This document shows positions 26,223-37,229 of a stretch of 64,000 bases of DNA, piece after piece. The stretch is from an uncultured Paracoccaceae bacterium (GTDB lineage: Bacteria > Pseudomonadota > Alphaproteobacteria > Rhodobacterales > Rhodobacteraceae). Each line of letters starts with the position of its first letter. The stretch's first letter is position 1. The stretch lies in NCBI GenBank assembly GCA_947493255.1, contig CANLQK010000004.1, positions 248,001 through 312,000 of the forward strand, written 5' to 3'. The notes under the pieces were generated by a model. It was not told the origin of the DNA. It searched no databases and saw only the letters and a list, made by a program, of their open reading frames with translations. Made by a program: the position numbers and the translations under genes.

Positions 26223-26984
26223 TTGATTTCCATCTTCGCATTATTTGTCGCGGTGATTTTTATGTTTGTTGACCTTTTTAACGGCCTTTGGGCCGACCGA
26301 TATCTTATTGCCGGCATGTTGGCCGCCGGGCTGAGCATCGTCGCCTTCGTGCCCTACGTCCGTGCTATTTTGAATGGGTCCACAAAACCCGATCGCGCAT
26401 GCTGGCTGATCTGGGCCGTTCTGTCCTCCTTGTCGGGGGCCAGCAACCTGATCGAAGGGGCCGGAACGTCGCTCGCCTATGTCGGAACGCAGGTCGGCGG
26501 CACTGTCCTTGTTTGTGCGTTGGCCGTCCGATACGGCAGCGGGCACCTCTTTAACCGTGCGAACCTGCTCGTGCTGGCAATCGCGGCCCTTGGGATTATC
26601 AGTTGGCTGATGACGGACCGCGCAATCATTGCACTCACCTTATCCATCGGTGTGTCTGCCTTGGGAGGCCTTCGCACCGTGTACAAAGCTTACGAGGCCC
26701 CTGAAACCGAAGCGGGCAGCGCATGGTTTGTGCTTTTGGTTGCTTCTGTTTTCGGGCTGGCCTCCGTTGGTACGCTCGATCCGGTGCTCTTGGCCTATCC
26801 GCTTTATCTCACCGTGCTCTACGTTGCTGTTCTGGGCGCAAGGATGGCCGGAACACAGGCCCAACGTCGCGATCAAGAAGAACAAGAACACCTGCTGCGC
26901 CGCCAGTATGTTCCACCCGTCACCCGCAGGCCCGAGCCGGTTTATGCGCACATATCCAGCGCACCAATGACAGCAGGGGCCTAG
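26223..26984 (+). CDS. Integral membrane protein, unknown function
   Basis: A protein of up to 253 residues with about seven hydrophobic segments and a hydrophilic C-terminal tail rich in Gln/Glu/Arg (about 220-253). AILNGSTKPDRACWLIWAVLSSLSGASNL resembles the PQ-loop or SemiSWEET-type repeat loosely. The start is unsure: TTG 26223 keeps an extra N-terminal membrane segment, ATG 26262 is the alternative, and neither has a strong ribosome binding site. It lies 135 bp after tRNA-Gly, on the other strand. No partner gene is next to it. Confidence 0.65.
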   Translation: MISIFALFVAVIFMFVDLFNGLWADRYLIAGMLAAGLSIVAFVPYVRAILNGSTKPDRACWLIWAVLSSLSGASNLIEGAGTSLAYVGTQVGGTVLVCALAVRYGSGHLFNRANLLVLAIAALGIISWLMTDRAIIALTLSIGVSALGGLRTVYKAYEAPETEAGSAWFVLLVASVFGLASVGTLDPVLLAYPLYLTVLYVAVLGARMAGTQAQRRDQEEQEHLLRRQYVPPVTRRPEPVYAHISSAPMTAGA

Positions 26985-26991
26985 TTTGGGG

Positions 26992-27489
26992 TTATCGGCG
27001 CTTCAGAATGATGTCCAAACCACCACCATACTGACTGGTTGTCAGCGTGCTGGACGCGCTTAGGTTTGCTGTCCCATTCGTGTAAATAATGTCTTGCCCG
27101 TTTGACTGGCCCGTGGCTGAAAACCCTGCAGACGCCAACGTTTCTTTCAACACGGCGGTTGCAGCGGGGGCTGCTGGGCTGTTCAGCCACGTAATACGGC
27201 ATTCATTGCGATTTGTGTTTAAGACCACGAACAGGTTCGGCGCGTCGTATATGGTTCTGCCCAAACTGCTCCGCGGGCCGGTAAAACCTGATTGAACCAA
27301 GGCATTTGCATCAAACGATCCACCGCCAGCAAATTGAACACAGGCGCGTATCCCTGGGGCCGCTTGCGTTTCAATGATCTGGTTTGGTGATTGGGGGGCC
27401 GCCGCAACCCGTTGCGCTGTGGGCTCCTCTGGCGTCGAAACACAGGCCGCCAAAAGGGCAAGGGCGGTCAGGGAAAAAGAAACTCTCAT
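26992..27489 (-). CDS. Predicted lipoprotein, unknown function
   Basis: A 165-residue exported protein. The N-terminus MRVSFSLTALALLAACVS is a lipoprotein signal with lipobox LAAC (Cys16 lipidated). It is followed by a Pro/Ala/Gln-rich linker and a small domain with two further Cys (in IRACVQF and NECRITW) that could form a disulfide. The end is basic (LKRR). It lies 14 bp after the RACo-type gene on the same strand and could be co-transcribed, but its role is unknown. Confidence 0.7.
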   Translation of the reverse strand: MRVSFSLTALALLAACVSTPEEPTAQRVAAAPQSPNQIIETQAAPGIRACVQFAGGGSFDANALVQSGFTGPRSSLGRTIYDAPNLFVVLNTNRNECRITWLNSPAAPAATAVLKETLASAGFSATGQSNGQDIIYTNGTANLSASSTLTTSQYGGGLDIILKRR

Positions 27490-27503
27490 GTTAAAAACCT
27501 TCG

Positions 27504-29552
27504 TTAGCTCCGTCGTCTGCGCCGGCGCCGGCCACCGCCAGCATCATCGCCACCACCCGTGTTAAAGCTGACATCGGGCAGGGGGGCAATACCGCGCAAA
27601 ATCGTGAACGGGTCCGTCGCATGGGGGATGCCATTCGCATTGACGAAATGTTCTTGGAACTTTGGCTCGATCGCGGTTTCAACCTTGGTGATCTCGCGCA
27701 CTGTCTTTTCAATCGATGCCCGCGCCGCCACAGAACATAGCGCCATCCGTGCGCCGGTGCCTGCCGCGTTGCCTGCCGACGTGACCTTGTCCAGTTCTAC
27801 ATCAGGGATCATCCCCAAAACCATCGCGTGTTTGGGCGAAATGTGCGCACCAAACGCGCCCGCCAACACAACACGATCAACCGTGTCCGTCTCCATTTCA
27901 TCCATCAACAAACGTGCGCCCGCATACAGGGCTGATTTCGCCAACTGAATGGCCCGAATGTCCCCTTGGGTCACTGTCACCAATGGCCCACCATCCGCCG
28001 TGCCGTCATAAATTACATAAGAATGTGTGCGTCCATCAGGGATGCAGCGCGGTGTGCCGGTTTGCTCCGGTGATCCAATCAAACCCTTCGCATCCAACAG
28101 CCCCGCCATGCGCATTTCGGCCACGGCTTCAATAATGCCCGACCCGCAAATACCGGTCACACCGGTGGTGGCAATCGCGGCGTCAAACCCCGCGTCAGTG
28201 GACCACAAATCAGACCCGATCACCTGAAAGCGTGGTTCTTTGGTCAAGGTATCAATCTCGATCCGCTCAATCGCACCGGGCGCAGCACGCTGGCCGCTCG
28301 AAATCTGTGCACCCTCAAACGCAGGACCGGTGGGGGATGAACACGCCAAAACCTGAGTCGTGTTGCCCAGCAAAATTTCCGCATTCGTGCCCACGTCCAC
28401 AATCAACGTCAGGTCTGTTTGGCTAGCTGGATCTTCGGACAACGCCACAGCCGCGGCATCTGCCCCAACATGCCCAGCAATGCACGGCAAAATGAAAACA
28501 CGCGCGGCATCGTTCATCGCTGTTAGGTCAAGGTCCTTGGCATCCAAAGACAGCGATTTTGACGTCGCCAACGCAAACGGGGCTTGGCCCAATTCAACAG
28601 GGTCAATGCCCAGCAACAAATGGTGCATAACAGGGTTACACACAAACACGGCTTCCATGATTTGTTCTGGCGTTACCTCGGCCTCGGCAGTCAGGGTCCC
28701 GATCAGCGCGTTGATCGCTGTGCGCACGGCCTCGGTCATTTCCTGATCGCCGCCGGGGTTCATCATCGCGTAACTCACACGGCTCATCAGGTCTTCGCCA
28801 AACCGGATCTGTGGGTTCATGATCCCGCTGGATGCCGCAACTTCGCCACTGCGCAAATCTGTCAGGTGCGCAGCAATCGTGGTCGACCCTAAGTCAATCG
28901 CCAACCCATATAGCGGGGTTTCATCGAACCCAGGCGCGATGTCTAGAATGCGCGTTTCACCGTCTTGGTGGCCCTTGTGCAAGGTCACGGTGGCGGCCCA
29001 TTTGCCTTTGCGCAACACGGGCTGCAATTTCCGCAAAACAGACAAGCCCGCCCTGACGTTTTCAACATCCCACTGATCTTTTAATGCGCTGGCCAACCGT
29101 TCCAAATCGCCCGTTGGCGTGTGCATGTCAGGTTCCGCAACCTCGACGTAAAGCGCGCGTGTGGCAGGGTCCATCACCATCGCACGGGTCGATGCGGCCT
29201 TACGAACGACTTGGCGGTGCACTTGGCTTTCCGCGGGCACATCGATCACAATGTCGCCCTGTACGGTCGCCTGACACCCTAATCGGCGCCCTTTGGTCAA
29301 TCCGCGAATGTCGTCATAACGTTGCTCGACGCTGTTCCACTCGGACAGTGCCCCATCTTGCGCTGTCACTCCGTGTTTTGGAAATTCGCCATAGCTGGGT
29401 GTGATCTGACATTTCGAACATATTCCACGCCCGCCACAGACGGAATCTAGATCAACCCCCAATTGGCGCGCCGCTGTCAGAACAGGGGTGCCCACAGGAA
29501 AATGACCGCGTTTGCCAGACGGGGTAAAAACGACAAGTGGATCGGTGCTCAT
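27504..29552 (-). CDS. RACo-type ASKHA/ferredoxin corrinoid-activation protein
   Basis: A 682-residue protein with an N-terminal [2Fe-2S] domain (C39, C45, C48 and C93, pattern CGGRGICSKC) and a large C-terminal ATPase of the actin/Hsp70-like type (DUF4445). That part has LAIDLGSTTIAAHL, VDVGTNAEI, GAQISSGQRAAPGAIE and VLAGAFGAHISP. Proteins of this build use ATP to drive reduction of inactive Co(II) corrinoid proteins to Co(I). The C-terminus ends in a glycine/aspartate stretch and seven arginines. It is a logical helper for the MttB-like enzyme at 1596-3155. Confidence 0.88.
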   Translation of the reverse strand: MSTDPLVVFTPSGKRGHFPVGTPVLTAARQLGVDLDSVCGGRGICSKCQITPSYGEFPKHGVTAQDGALSEWNSVEQRYDDIRGLTKGRRLGCQATVQGDIVIDVPAESQVHRQVVRKAASTRAMVMDPATRALYVEVAEPDMHTPTGDLERLASALKDQWDVENVRAGLSVLRKLQPVLRKGKWAATVTLHKGHQDGETRILDIAPGFDETPLYGLAIDLGSTTIAAHLTDLRSGEVAASSGIMNPQIRFGEDLMSRVSYAMMNPGGDQEMTEAVRTAINALIGTLTAEAEVTPEQIMEAVFVCNPVMHHLLLGIDPVELGQAPFALATSKSLSLDAKDLDLTAMNDAARVFILPCIAGHVGADAAAVALSEDPASQTDLTLIVDVGTNAEILLGNTTQVLACSSPTGPAFEGAQISSGQRAAPGAIERIEIDTLTKEPRFQVIGSDLWSTDAGFDAAIATTGVTGICGSGIIEAVAEMRMAGLLDAKGLIGSPEQTGTPRCIPDGRTHSYVIYDGTADGGPLVTVTQGDIRAIQLAKSALYAGARLLMDEMETDTVDRVVLAGAFGAHISPKHAMVLGMIPDVELDKVTSAGNAAGTGARMALCSVAARASIEKTVREITKVETAIEPKFQEHFVNANGIPHATDPFTILRGIAPLPDVSFNTGGGDDAGGGRRRRRRRS

Positions 29553-29592
29553 GATCAGGCCTTTGATTGTTTACCCTTCGATAAACGATCAC

Positions 29593-29626
29593 GCCGCTAT
29601 GTGCAGCTACGAAGCGGCCTCTTTTT
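29593..29626 (+). terminator. Hairpin with T-run on plus strand, orphan
   Basis: GCCGCT (29593-29598) pairs with AGCGGC (29613-29618) across a 14-base loop and is followed by CTCTTTTTG. It looks like an intrinsic terminator pointing right, but no plus-strand gene precedes it. It could end a transcript antisense to the RACo gene, or be chance. Confidence 0.35.
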
Positions 29627-29705
29627 GTTCAGGAACGTCATGAGTTAGGTTTGAAACACTGTTGCCAGCCGCACGGCAATATCGGCAAAACACCCCAGTG
29701 CGCGC

Positions 29706-30875
29706 TTATGCAACTATATCAGACCATTGATAAATGCCACCATTGGCGGATCCATCCACGAAATCTTCGACAGCAAAATCGGCAAGGTCAGCTTTCTTGA
29801 TAACCAATTTCCAATCACCGTCACGCAACACGACGTTGTTGCCAACTTGATGTCCAAATTGAGTGAACAGATCGAACGCATCTTGCGCGGAATGGGTGTC
29901 ATTGCCGTGTGGACTGAACCACAAAAAGTCGTCGCCTTGTTGGAAATCTTGGATAACGAACCGGCTCTCGCTCGCTTGTTCGTGGCCACCAATCAAGAAC
30001 ACGAAAGCATCTGCCCCAGCGCCACCATTCATCACTGTATCTGCCCCGTGGGCAGCCAAAACATCGTTTCCACTACCGCCAAACAAACGATCGCCATCAC
30101 CCGCGACAAAGAGAACGTCATCACCCGCATGGCCCTTCAGCAAATTCGCGTTTGAACCGCTGAACAGTTGGTCATCCCCACCTTGCCCGAGCAATAAATT
30201 GTTTCCACCGCCCCCATGAAGGTAGTCTTCGCCCGATCCGCCCTTCAAGGTATCGTCGCCTAATCCGCCGTAGAGCGTATCATCACCACTTTGTCCGAAT
30301 AATTGATCGTCTCCGGCTTCGCCTGCCACATAGTCGTGGCCGCTTCCACCATACATCGTATCGTTGCCGTCACTGCCGTAGGCGGTATCATCGCCCGATC
30401 CCATTTTGAGCGTCATCGGACCAGCATTGTCTTGAATGCGCACAAAATCATTGCCGCCCTTCAGGTTGATCTCACGTCCGTCGCCGCCGACAGTGTAATG
30501 TTCCGCCATACTGCTACCCAAAAGCAGGTCATCACCATGTTCAAAAATGGCCACAAACCCGTTGCTCGCATTGGCACCCAGCTCGTTTAATCCATTTGCC
30601 CATGCCAGCACGCCGAACAGATACATGAAATCTGCATCAGGGCTTGTTTCAAAATCATTGCTAACGTCGATCGGGTTTAACACGGACTCGAAAATGATAC
30701 CGTCCGTCAGGCCGTTTTCCTCGTACACAGCATCCCAATCAGCGCTCAACTGGACTGTTTCGAGGTATCCATCAACAAGCGTTTCATCTTCGCTGATTGT
30801 AAGGTCAGTCCCCCCAAGGGTCATGGTGATCTCACCGGATTCAAGACTGTAGGAGAATTGGTACTCGTTAAACAT
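29706..30875 (-). CDS. RTX (hemolysin-type calcium-binding repeat) protein
   Basis: A 389-residue protein with glycine/aspartate-rich RTX nonapeptides (GGxGxDxLx type) from about residue 130 to 292, for example GSGDDTAYG, GGLGDDTLKG and GGSGNDVLA. The C-terminal portion has FVFLIGGHEQ and DFQQGDDFLWF, as in type I secreted proteins. The N-terminal 120 residues have no recognised enzymatic motif. There is no N-terminal signal peptide, in agreement with type I secretion, but no HlyB/D/TolC genes are near. ATG 30875 has GAAGGG upstream and is favoured over GTG 30896. Confidence 0.85.
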   Translation of the reverse strand: MFNEYQFSYSLESGEITMTLGGTDLTISEDETLVDGYLETVQLSADWDAVYEENGLTDGIIFESVLNPIDVSNDFETSPDADFMYLFGVLAWANGLNELGANASNGFVAIFEHGDDLLLGSSMAEHYTVGGDGREINLKGGNDFVRIQDNAGPMTLKMGSGDDTAYGSDGNDTMYGGSGHDYVAGEAGDDQLFGQSGDDTLYGGLGDDTLKGGSGEDYLHGGGGNNLLLGQGGDDQLFSGSNANLLKGHAGDDVLFVAGDGDRLFGGSGNDVLAAHGADTVMNGGAGADAFVFLIGGHEQASESRFVIQDFQQGDDFLWFSPHGNDTHSAQDAFDLFTQFGHQVGNNVVLRDGDWKLVIKKADLADFAVEDFVDGSANGGIYQWSDIVA

Positions 30876-30927
30876 GGTAAACCCTTCACTATTCACACAA
30901 AACTTAACACAGCCCTAGGTGGAGTAA

Positions 30928-32561
<1,634 letters not shown>

Positions 32562-32562
<1 letters not shown>

Positions 32563-33722
32563 TGACACCTGCTGCGCGTGTCGCCGCGGCGATCGACATT
32601 CTTGACGACATTTTCGCGGGCACTGCCGCCGAAAAAGCCATTTCCGGCTGGGGGCGGGCCCATCGGTTCGCAGGGTCCAAGGACCGTGCCGCCATTCGGG
32701 ACCATGTGTTTCAGGCCCTGCGATGCCGCGCGTCCTACGCATGGATTGGTGGGGACGACACCGGGCGCGGGGTTATGCTCGGCGCAATGCGGGCATCCGA
32801 TGAGGTTGCCCAAGTCTTCACAGGCGAAGGTTACGCCCCAGCGGCTGTCGAAAGCGGCGAAGACGGGCAGCCCTTAACGGATGCAGATCGCGCCACGCAG
32901 CTGGACACGCCAGATTGGTTGCTCCCCTTGTTCGATGACGCTTTGGGCCAGCAGGCCGACGATGTTTTGACCCTTATGCAAAACCGCGCTGGCGTCTTCT
33001 TGCGGGTCAATGCAGCCGTCACCGATCGCGAAACCGCGCAGGCGCAGCTCGCCCAAGATGATGTGTCTACAATCCCAGTTCCAGACGTAAAGAACGCCCT
33101 TCAAGTCACTGAAAACGAAAGGCGCGTGGCCAATTCGGCTGCATACCTGAATGGCTTCGTCGAACTCCAAGATCCGTCATCGCAACAGGCCGTAAACGCC
33201 TTGATGATCGAACCTCGGTCAACGGTTCTAGATTATTGTGCGGGCGGCGGCGGCAAGGCATTGGCCTTGGCCGCATCAGGCGCAACTGTTACCGCCCATG
33301 ACATCGACCCGCGCCGCACCAAAGATATTCAGCCGCGTGCACAACGCGCCGGTGTCGAAATCGACATTGTCCTCACCGAAAACCTCAACGCCCTAGATCC
33401 ATTCGACATGGTCTTCTGCGACGCGCCATGTTCAGGCAGTGGTACATGGCGGCGGGCACCGCAGGCCAAATGGGCGCTTTCCCAAGATCGGTTGAACGAA
33501 TTGGTCGACATCCAACAATCTGTCCTCAACGATGCCAGTCGTTTTGTGAAAACGGGGGGGCGTTTGGTCTATGCGACCTGTTCCGTGTTTGACGTTGAAA
33601 ACAGCAATCAAATCGCTGCATTTATTGAACAATCGAATGATTTCCTGTGCGAGTCACAGACCAAAATCACACCAAGTTCTGTGTCCGATGGGTTCTTTTT
33701 CGCGGTCTTGCGTCGCATATAG
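32562..33722 (+). CDS. RsmB/NOP2-type RNA (cytosine-5) methyltransferase
   Basis: A 386-residue SAM-dependent m5C methyltransferase. The Rossmann-fold SAM motif is LDYCAGGGGKALALAA (about residues 222-237). The two family cysteines lie in DAPCSGSGTWRRAP and VYATCSVFDVENSNQI. The N-terminal 150 residues look like the RsmB helical part, weakly. The most likely target is 16S rRNA, as in RsmB, but this is not certain. It is translationally coupled to guaB. Confidence 0.88.
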
Positions 33723-33760
33723 AACAACCATTAGTTGCATGTCTTTCCGTATTGGGTAAC

Positions 33761-33836
33761 ACTTCTTTCACTTCTTTCACTTCTTTCACTTCTTTCACTT
33801 CTTTCACTTCTTTCACTTCTTTCACTTCTTTCACTT
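33761..33836 (+). repeat. Perfect 9-bp tandem repeat, eight copies, in the cckA leader
   Basis: ACTTCTTTC is repeated eight times without a mismatch (33761-33832) and followed by a partial ACTT. The plus strand is almost all pyrimidine. It begins 38 bp after the RsmB-like stop and ends 21 bp before the GTG of cckA. A possible promoter TTGCAT-16-TAACAC (33735-33762) would start transcription inside the array. Slippage would change leader length in 9-bp steps. Confidence 0.95.
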
Positions 33837-33857
33837 AATCAATGATTAAGGATTGGG

Positions 33858-36236
33858 GTGATAACAGACACTCGGGGCGAGACCAATAAAGAGGCAGATG
33901 TGACGGACATTCATGATCAATCTCTGCTCGCGCCGGACGTCCGACCAAATCAGGGGCGCAAGGCACAATACTGGCAGCAATTTTATGTTCTTGGGGCGGC
34001 ATTTCCGGGTGTTGTCGCAGTAATCCTGTCGTTGTTTGTCACGAATCCGCTTGTTTCGCTCGCTCTTCTTGGTTTTGGGGCAGTGTTCATTCTGTTCGCT
34101 ATCGGCGTGGCCGTTTACCAGTTTACAAAATCCCGTCAGAGGGCTTTCGCAATGAGTTCTCTGATCTCGTTGGTTGATAACGACGCCTCACCGTGCTTTC
34201 TGGCCGACTTTGATGGTTCGATTTCCTTCAGAAATGAAGCAGCAACCGACCGGTTTCGTGAACGCGCTGTGTCATCGCTTGGACGTGCGTTCACCGATCT
34301 TTTCGCCAATCCAGGTGCTGTTCTGTTTCGTCTTCAAAGCAAGGCACAAGCATTGGGCAGCGCCCGCGAAGATATCGTGACACGCAAAGGCCATGTGCGG
34401 CTTTCTGTTAACGCTGTGGATGATGACACTTTTCTGTGGCGGCTCGAAGATCTTTCGGATCGAGGTGGTGGTGCACGGGCTGCAGATGCTCTCAGTCTGC
34501 CAATGTTAACTGCAGGACCGACTGGTACCGTTTTGTACATGAACGAAGCATTCCGGCGTCTGTTAGGGGGGCGGGCAAAGAACCTTTCAGGCGTATTTGA
34601 AGCGCTGCCGATCGTTTCTGGGACGATCCATAAGGTCCTCACGGACAACGGCCCAATCGACAGCTTGGTTGCAGAGGTTCCTGGGCATGGTGGGCGTAGT
34701 GAGATTTACCTCCTGCCGGGCGACAGCATGTCTGGCGGATCCGTAACACCCACGGATTGGGACGCCATAGAAGAGCTTCCCGTACCGCTCCTGAAAATCA
34801 ACAAAACGGGCGAAATTCTCGCATCCAACCATGAATCACGGGTTTTGTTAGACAACACCATACCAGCGGCCTCCCGCATGTCAGATCTGATGACAGGGCT
34901 CGGACGCCCGCTCGTCGATTGGCTCGCCGAAACAGCCGAAGGTCGGGGTGACGCGAAACCGCAATTGCTTGAGGTCATCAATGAAAAGAAGGAAATCCAC
35001 GTGCAGGTTTCGCTCCATCCTGCTGGCGATGTAGAAAACCCGCATGTCGTTGCAGTCCTTAGTGATGTGACCGAATTCAAAAACCTTCAACAGCAGTTTG
35101 TTCAAAGCCAAAAAATGCAGGCAATCGGGCAATTGGCAGGGGGTGTTGCACATGACTTCAACAACCTTCTGACAGCGATTTCGGGGCATTGCGATCTGCT
35201 GCTCCTGCGGCACGATCAAGGGGATGGCGACTACGCTGACTTGGTTCAAATTCATCAAAACGCCAACCGTGCGGCAGCGCTTGTTGGCCAGTTACTGGCC
35301 TATTCCCGAAAGCAAAACCTGCAGCCCGAAGTCTTGGATCTGCGCAATACTTTGTCTGACAGCACGCATTTGTTGAACCGGCTTGTGGGCGAAAAAGTCA
35401 CGCTCACGCTCGACCATGATCCAGGGCTCAATCCGATCAGGGCGGACAAAAGGCAGCTTGAACAAGTGCTTATGAATCTTGTCGTCAACGCGCGCGATGC
35501 TATGCCGGATGGCGGTAGCATTCGTATCGAAACAGAAAATGTGACCCTTTCAGAAGGTTTGAGTAGGGATCGTGTAACCGTCCCTGTCGGGTCCTATGTG
35601 GTTTTGCGCGTTCATGATACGGGCTTTGGTATTCCGGAAGACAAGCGAACAAAAATCTTTGAACCGTTTTGGACGACTAAGAAAACCGGAGAGGGCACGG
35701 GCCTTGGGCTGTCCACAGCCTACGGGATCATCAAGCAAACGGGCGGCTATATTTTTGTCGACTCAAATGTTGGGATCGGCACGAGTTTTAGCATTTTGAT
35801 CCCAACCCACGATGCGCCCCTCGAAATTGTTGATACCGCCGAGGTCGTGGATCCGGTCGTTACAATGTCCGGGGATGGGGTCGTTCTATTGGTCGAGGAT
35901 GAAGCGCCTGTAAGGGCCTTCGCCTCGCGCGCACTGAGACTACGTGGCTTCACGGTCCTAGAAGCGGATTGCGCGGAGTCTGCTTTGAACATGTTAGCCG
36001 ACCCCGAGCTAAATGTGGATCTCTTCCTGACAGATGTCATCATGCCAGGAAAGGACGGTCCTACATGGGTGCGTGAGGCGCTCGTTGAACGCCCCGAAAC
36101 GAAGGTGGTGTTTGTGTCTGGATACGCGGAAGAAGCGTTCGGCGAAGATCAACGTAGCATTCCAAATTCGGTCTTCTTACCAAAACCGTTCTCGTTGAAC
36201 GAGCTGACGACAACAGTGCACAGCCAGCTCCACTGA
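33858..36236 (+). CDS. cckA: Hybrid sensor histidine kinase CckA
   Basis: A 792-residue membrane kinase at the top of the CckA-ChpT-CtrA relay, which controls cell cycle, motility and gene transfer agents in this group. Two membrane segments (about 43-63 and 66-88) are followed by PAS-like regions (about 100-405), a HisKA domain with H432 in [11 protein letters not shown], and the ATPase boxes [21 protein letters not shown] and [15 protein letters not shown]-terminal receiver has D726 in [14 protein letters not shown] and K786-type PKPF. GTG 33858 has AAGGA upstream; a GTG at 33900 with AAGAGG is an equally good start. Confidence 0.94.
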   Translation: MITDTRGETNKEADVTDIHDQSLLAPDVRPNQGRKAQYWQQFYVLGAAFPGVVAVILSLFVTNPLVSLALLGFGAVFILFAIGVAVYQFTKSRQRAFAMSSLISLVDNDASPCFLADFDGSISFRNEAATDRFRERAVSSLGRAFTDLFANPGAVLFRLQSKAQALGSAREDIVTRKGHVRLSVNAVDDDTFLWRLEDLSDRGGGARAADALSLPMLTAGPTGTVLYMNEAFRRLLGGRAKNLSGVFEALPIVSGTIHKVLTDNGPIDSLVAEVPGHGGRSEIYLLPGDSMSGGSVTPTDWDAIEELPVPLLKINKTGEILASNHESRVLLDNTIPAASRMSDLMTGLGRPLVDWLAETAEGRGDAKPQLLEVINEKKEIHVQVSLHPAGDVENPHVVAVLSDVTEFKNLQQQFVQSQKMQAIGQLAGGVAHDFNNLLTAISGHCDLLLLRHDQGDGDYADLVQIHQNANRAAALVGQLLAYSRKQNLQPEVLDLRNTLSDSTHLLNRLVGEKVTLTLDHDPGLNPIRADKRQLEQVLMNLVVNARDAMPDGGSIRIETENVTLSEGLSRDRVTVPVGSYVVLRVHDTGFGIPEDKRTKIFEPFWTTKKTGEGTGLGLSTAYGIIKQTGGYIFVDSNVGIGTSFSILIPTHDAPLEIVDTAEVVDPVVTMSGDGVVLLVEDEAPVRAFASRALRLRGFTVLEADCAESALNMLADPELNVDLFLTDVIMPGKDGPTWVREALVERPETKVVFVSGYAEEAFGEDQRSIPNSVFLPKPFSLNELTTTVHSQLH

Positions 36237-36247
36237 GCGGTTTCAAT

Positions 36248-37228
36248 TTACGCTTTAAGCAGACCGTCGATGTGCGACGCCGAACCAGCCAATGCGGCAT
36301 AGTCATCTTCGACCACGCTGACCGAGAAGTTATCCATAAACCCAGAAAATCGGCCTTTGCCTTTAAAACTTTCTTCAAAGCCAAACCTAATCAAATAGGG
36401 GGTCAATGCTCGGGCAACTCCGCCAACCAAATACACACCACCAAATGGCAACTGAATAAGGGCAAGGTTGCCGCAAACTTTCCCAAGGTACTTTGAAAAT
36501 AGGGCTGCTGCCTCGATCGCGCGTGGATCTGAATTGGTCTCACATGCGGACATGATGTCCTTGGCGCTCGCCGACTTAGGATCGCCAGCATCTTCACCCA
36601 AGAATGCGTAAACACGTTCCAACCCGCGGCCAGAAAGCACATCTTCGATGGCTGCAAAACCATGTGATCGCGCCACATAGTCGCTCAGCCGTTTCTCCAA
36701 TGCGTTGCCAACAGGCAAATCGGCGTGGCCTGACTCGGATGCAGGAACAATCCGACCTGCAGGCGTTTCAAAAACCGGCGCCGCGTTGAACCCTGTTCCG
36801 ACCCCAACAACCAGACAGGCTGACCCGTTCGCCGGCGTTGTTTTGGGGCCAGCAACTAATGGCCGAATTGCGGATGGATCCAAATGCCCAATTGCGTGGC
36901 CTTGGGCCTGCAAGTCATTCAAAATCGAAACATGTTCGGCCTTTGTCGCACGGGCGAGGGTGGCTTCGTCAATTTGCCAGTCCAGATTGGTCATCGTCGC
37001 TGTTCCGTCACGAACTGGTCCGGCAACGGCAACACAGGCCGCAATCGGGTCGACGTTATCTTCATCCGCCAAATACTGGCGCAATACGGTTTCCAGATCT
37101 TGGAATTGCGCATTGGAATACCGCCGGATCGTGTCTTTTAGAATGGTCGGCCCGTTTGCCAAGGCACAACGAGTGTTCGTTCCCCCGATATCAGCGACCA
37201 GAGACAACGTGTTTGCGGGGTGTTTCAT
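36248..37228 (-). CDS. glk: Glucokinase
   Basis: A 326-residue ROK-independent (Glk-type) glucokinase. LVADIGGTNTRCALA is the phosphate-binding N-terminus, and CVVGVGTGFNAAPV and ESGHADLP match the sugar- and ATP-binding loops. It makes glucose-6-phosphate from glucose released by the neighbouring glycosidases. It follows the GH1 gene after one base and closes the aglR-bgl-glk operon, convergent with cckA. Confidence 0.93.
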   Translation of the reverse strand: MKHPANTLSLVADIGGTNTRCALANGPTILKDTIRRYSNAQFQDLETVLRQYLADEDNVDPIAACVAVAGPVRDGTATMTNLDWQIDEATLARATKAEHVSILNDLQAQGHAIGHLDPSAIRPLVAGPKTTPANGSACLVVGVGTGFNAAPVFETPAGRIVPASESGHADLPVGNALEKRLSDYVARSHGFAAIEDVLSGRGLERVYAFLGEDAGDPKSASAKDIMSACETNSDPRAIEAAALFSKYLGKVCGNLALIQLPFGGVYLVGGVARALTPYLIRFGFEESFKGKGRFSGFMDNFSVSVVEDDYAALAGSASHIDGLLKA

Positions 37229-37229
37229 G

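Noticed and set aside
33761-33836. CRISPR array
   Set aside because: The 9-bp units are directly adjacent with no spacers; it is a simple tandem repeat.
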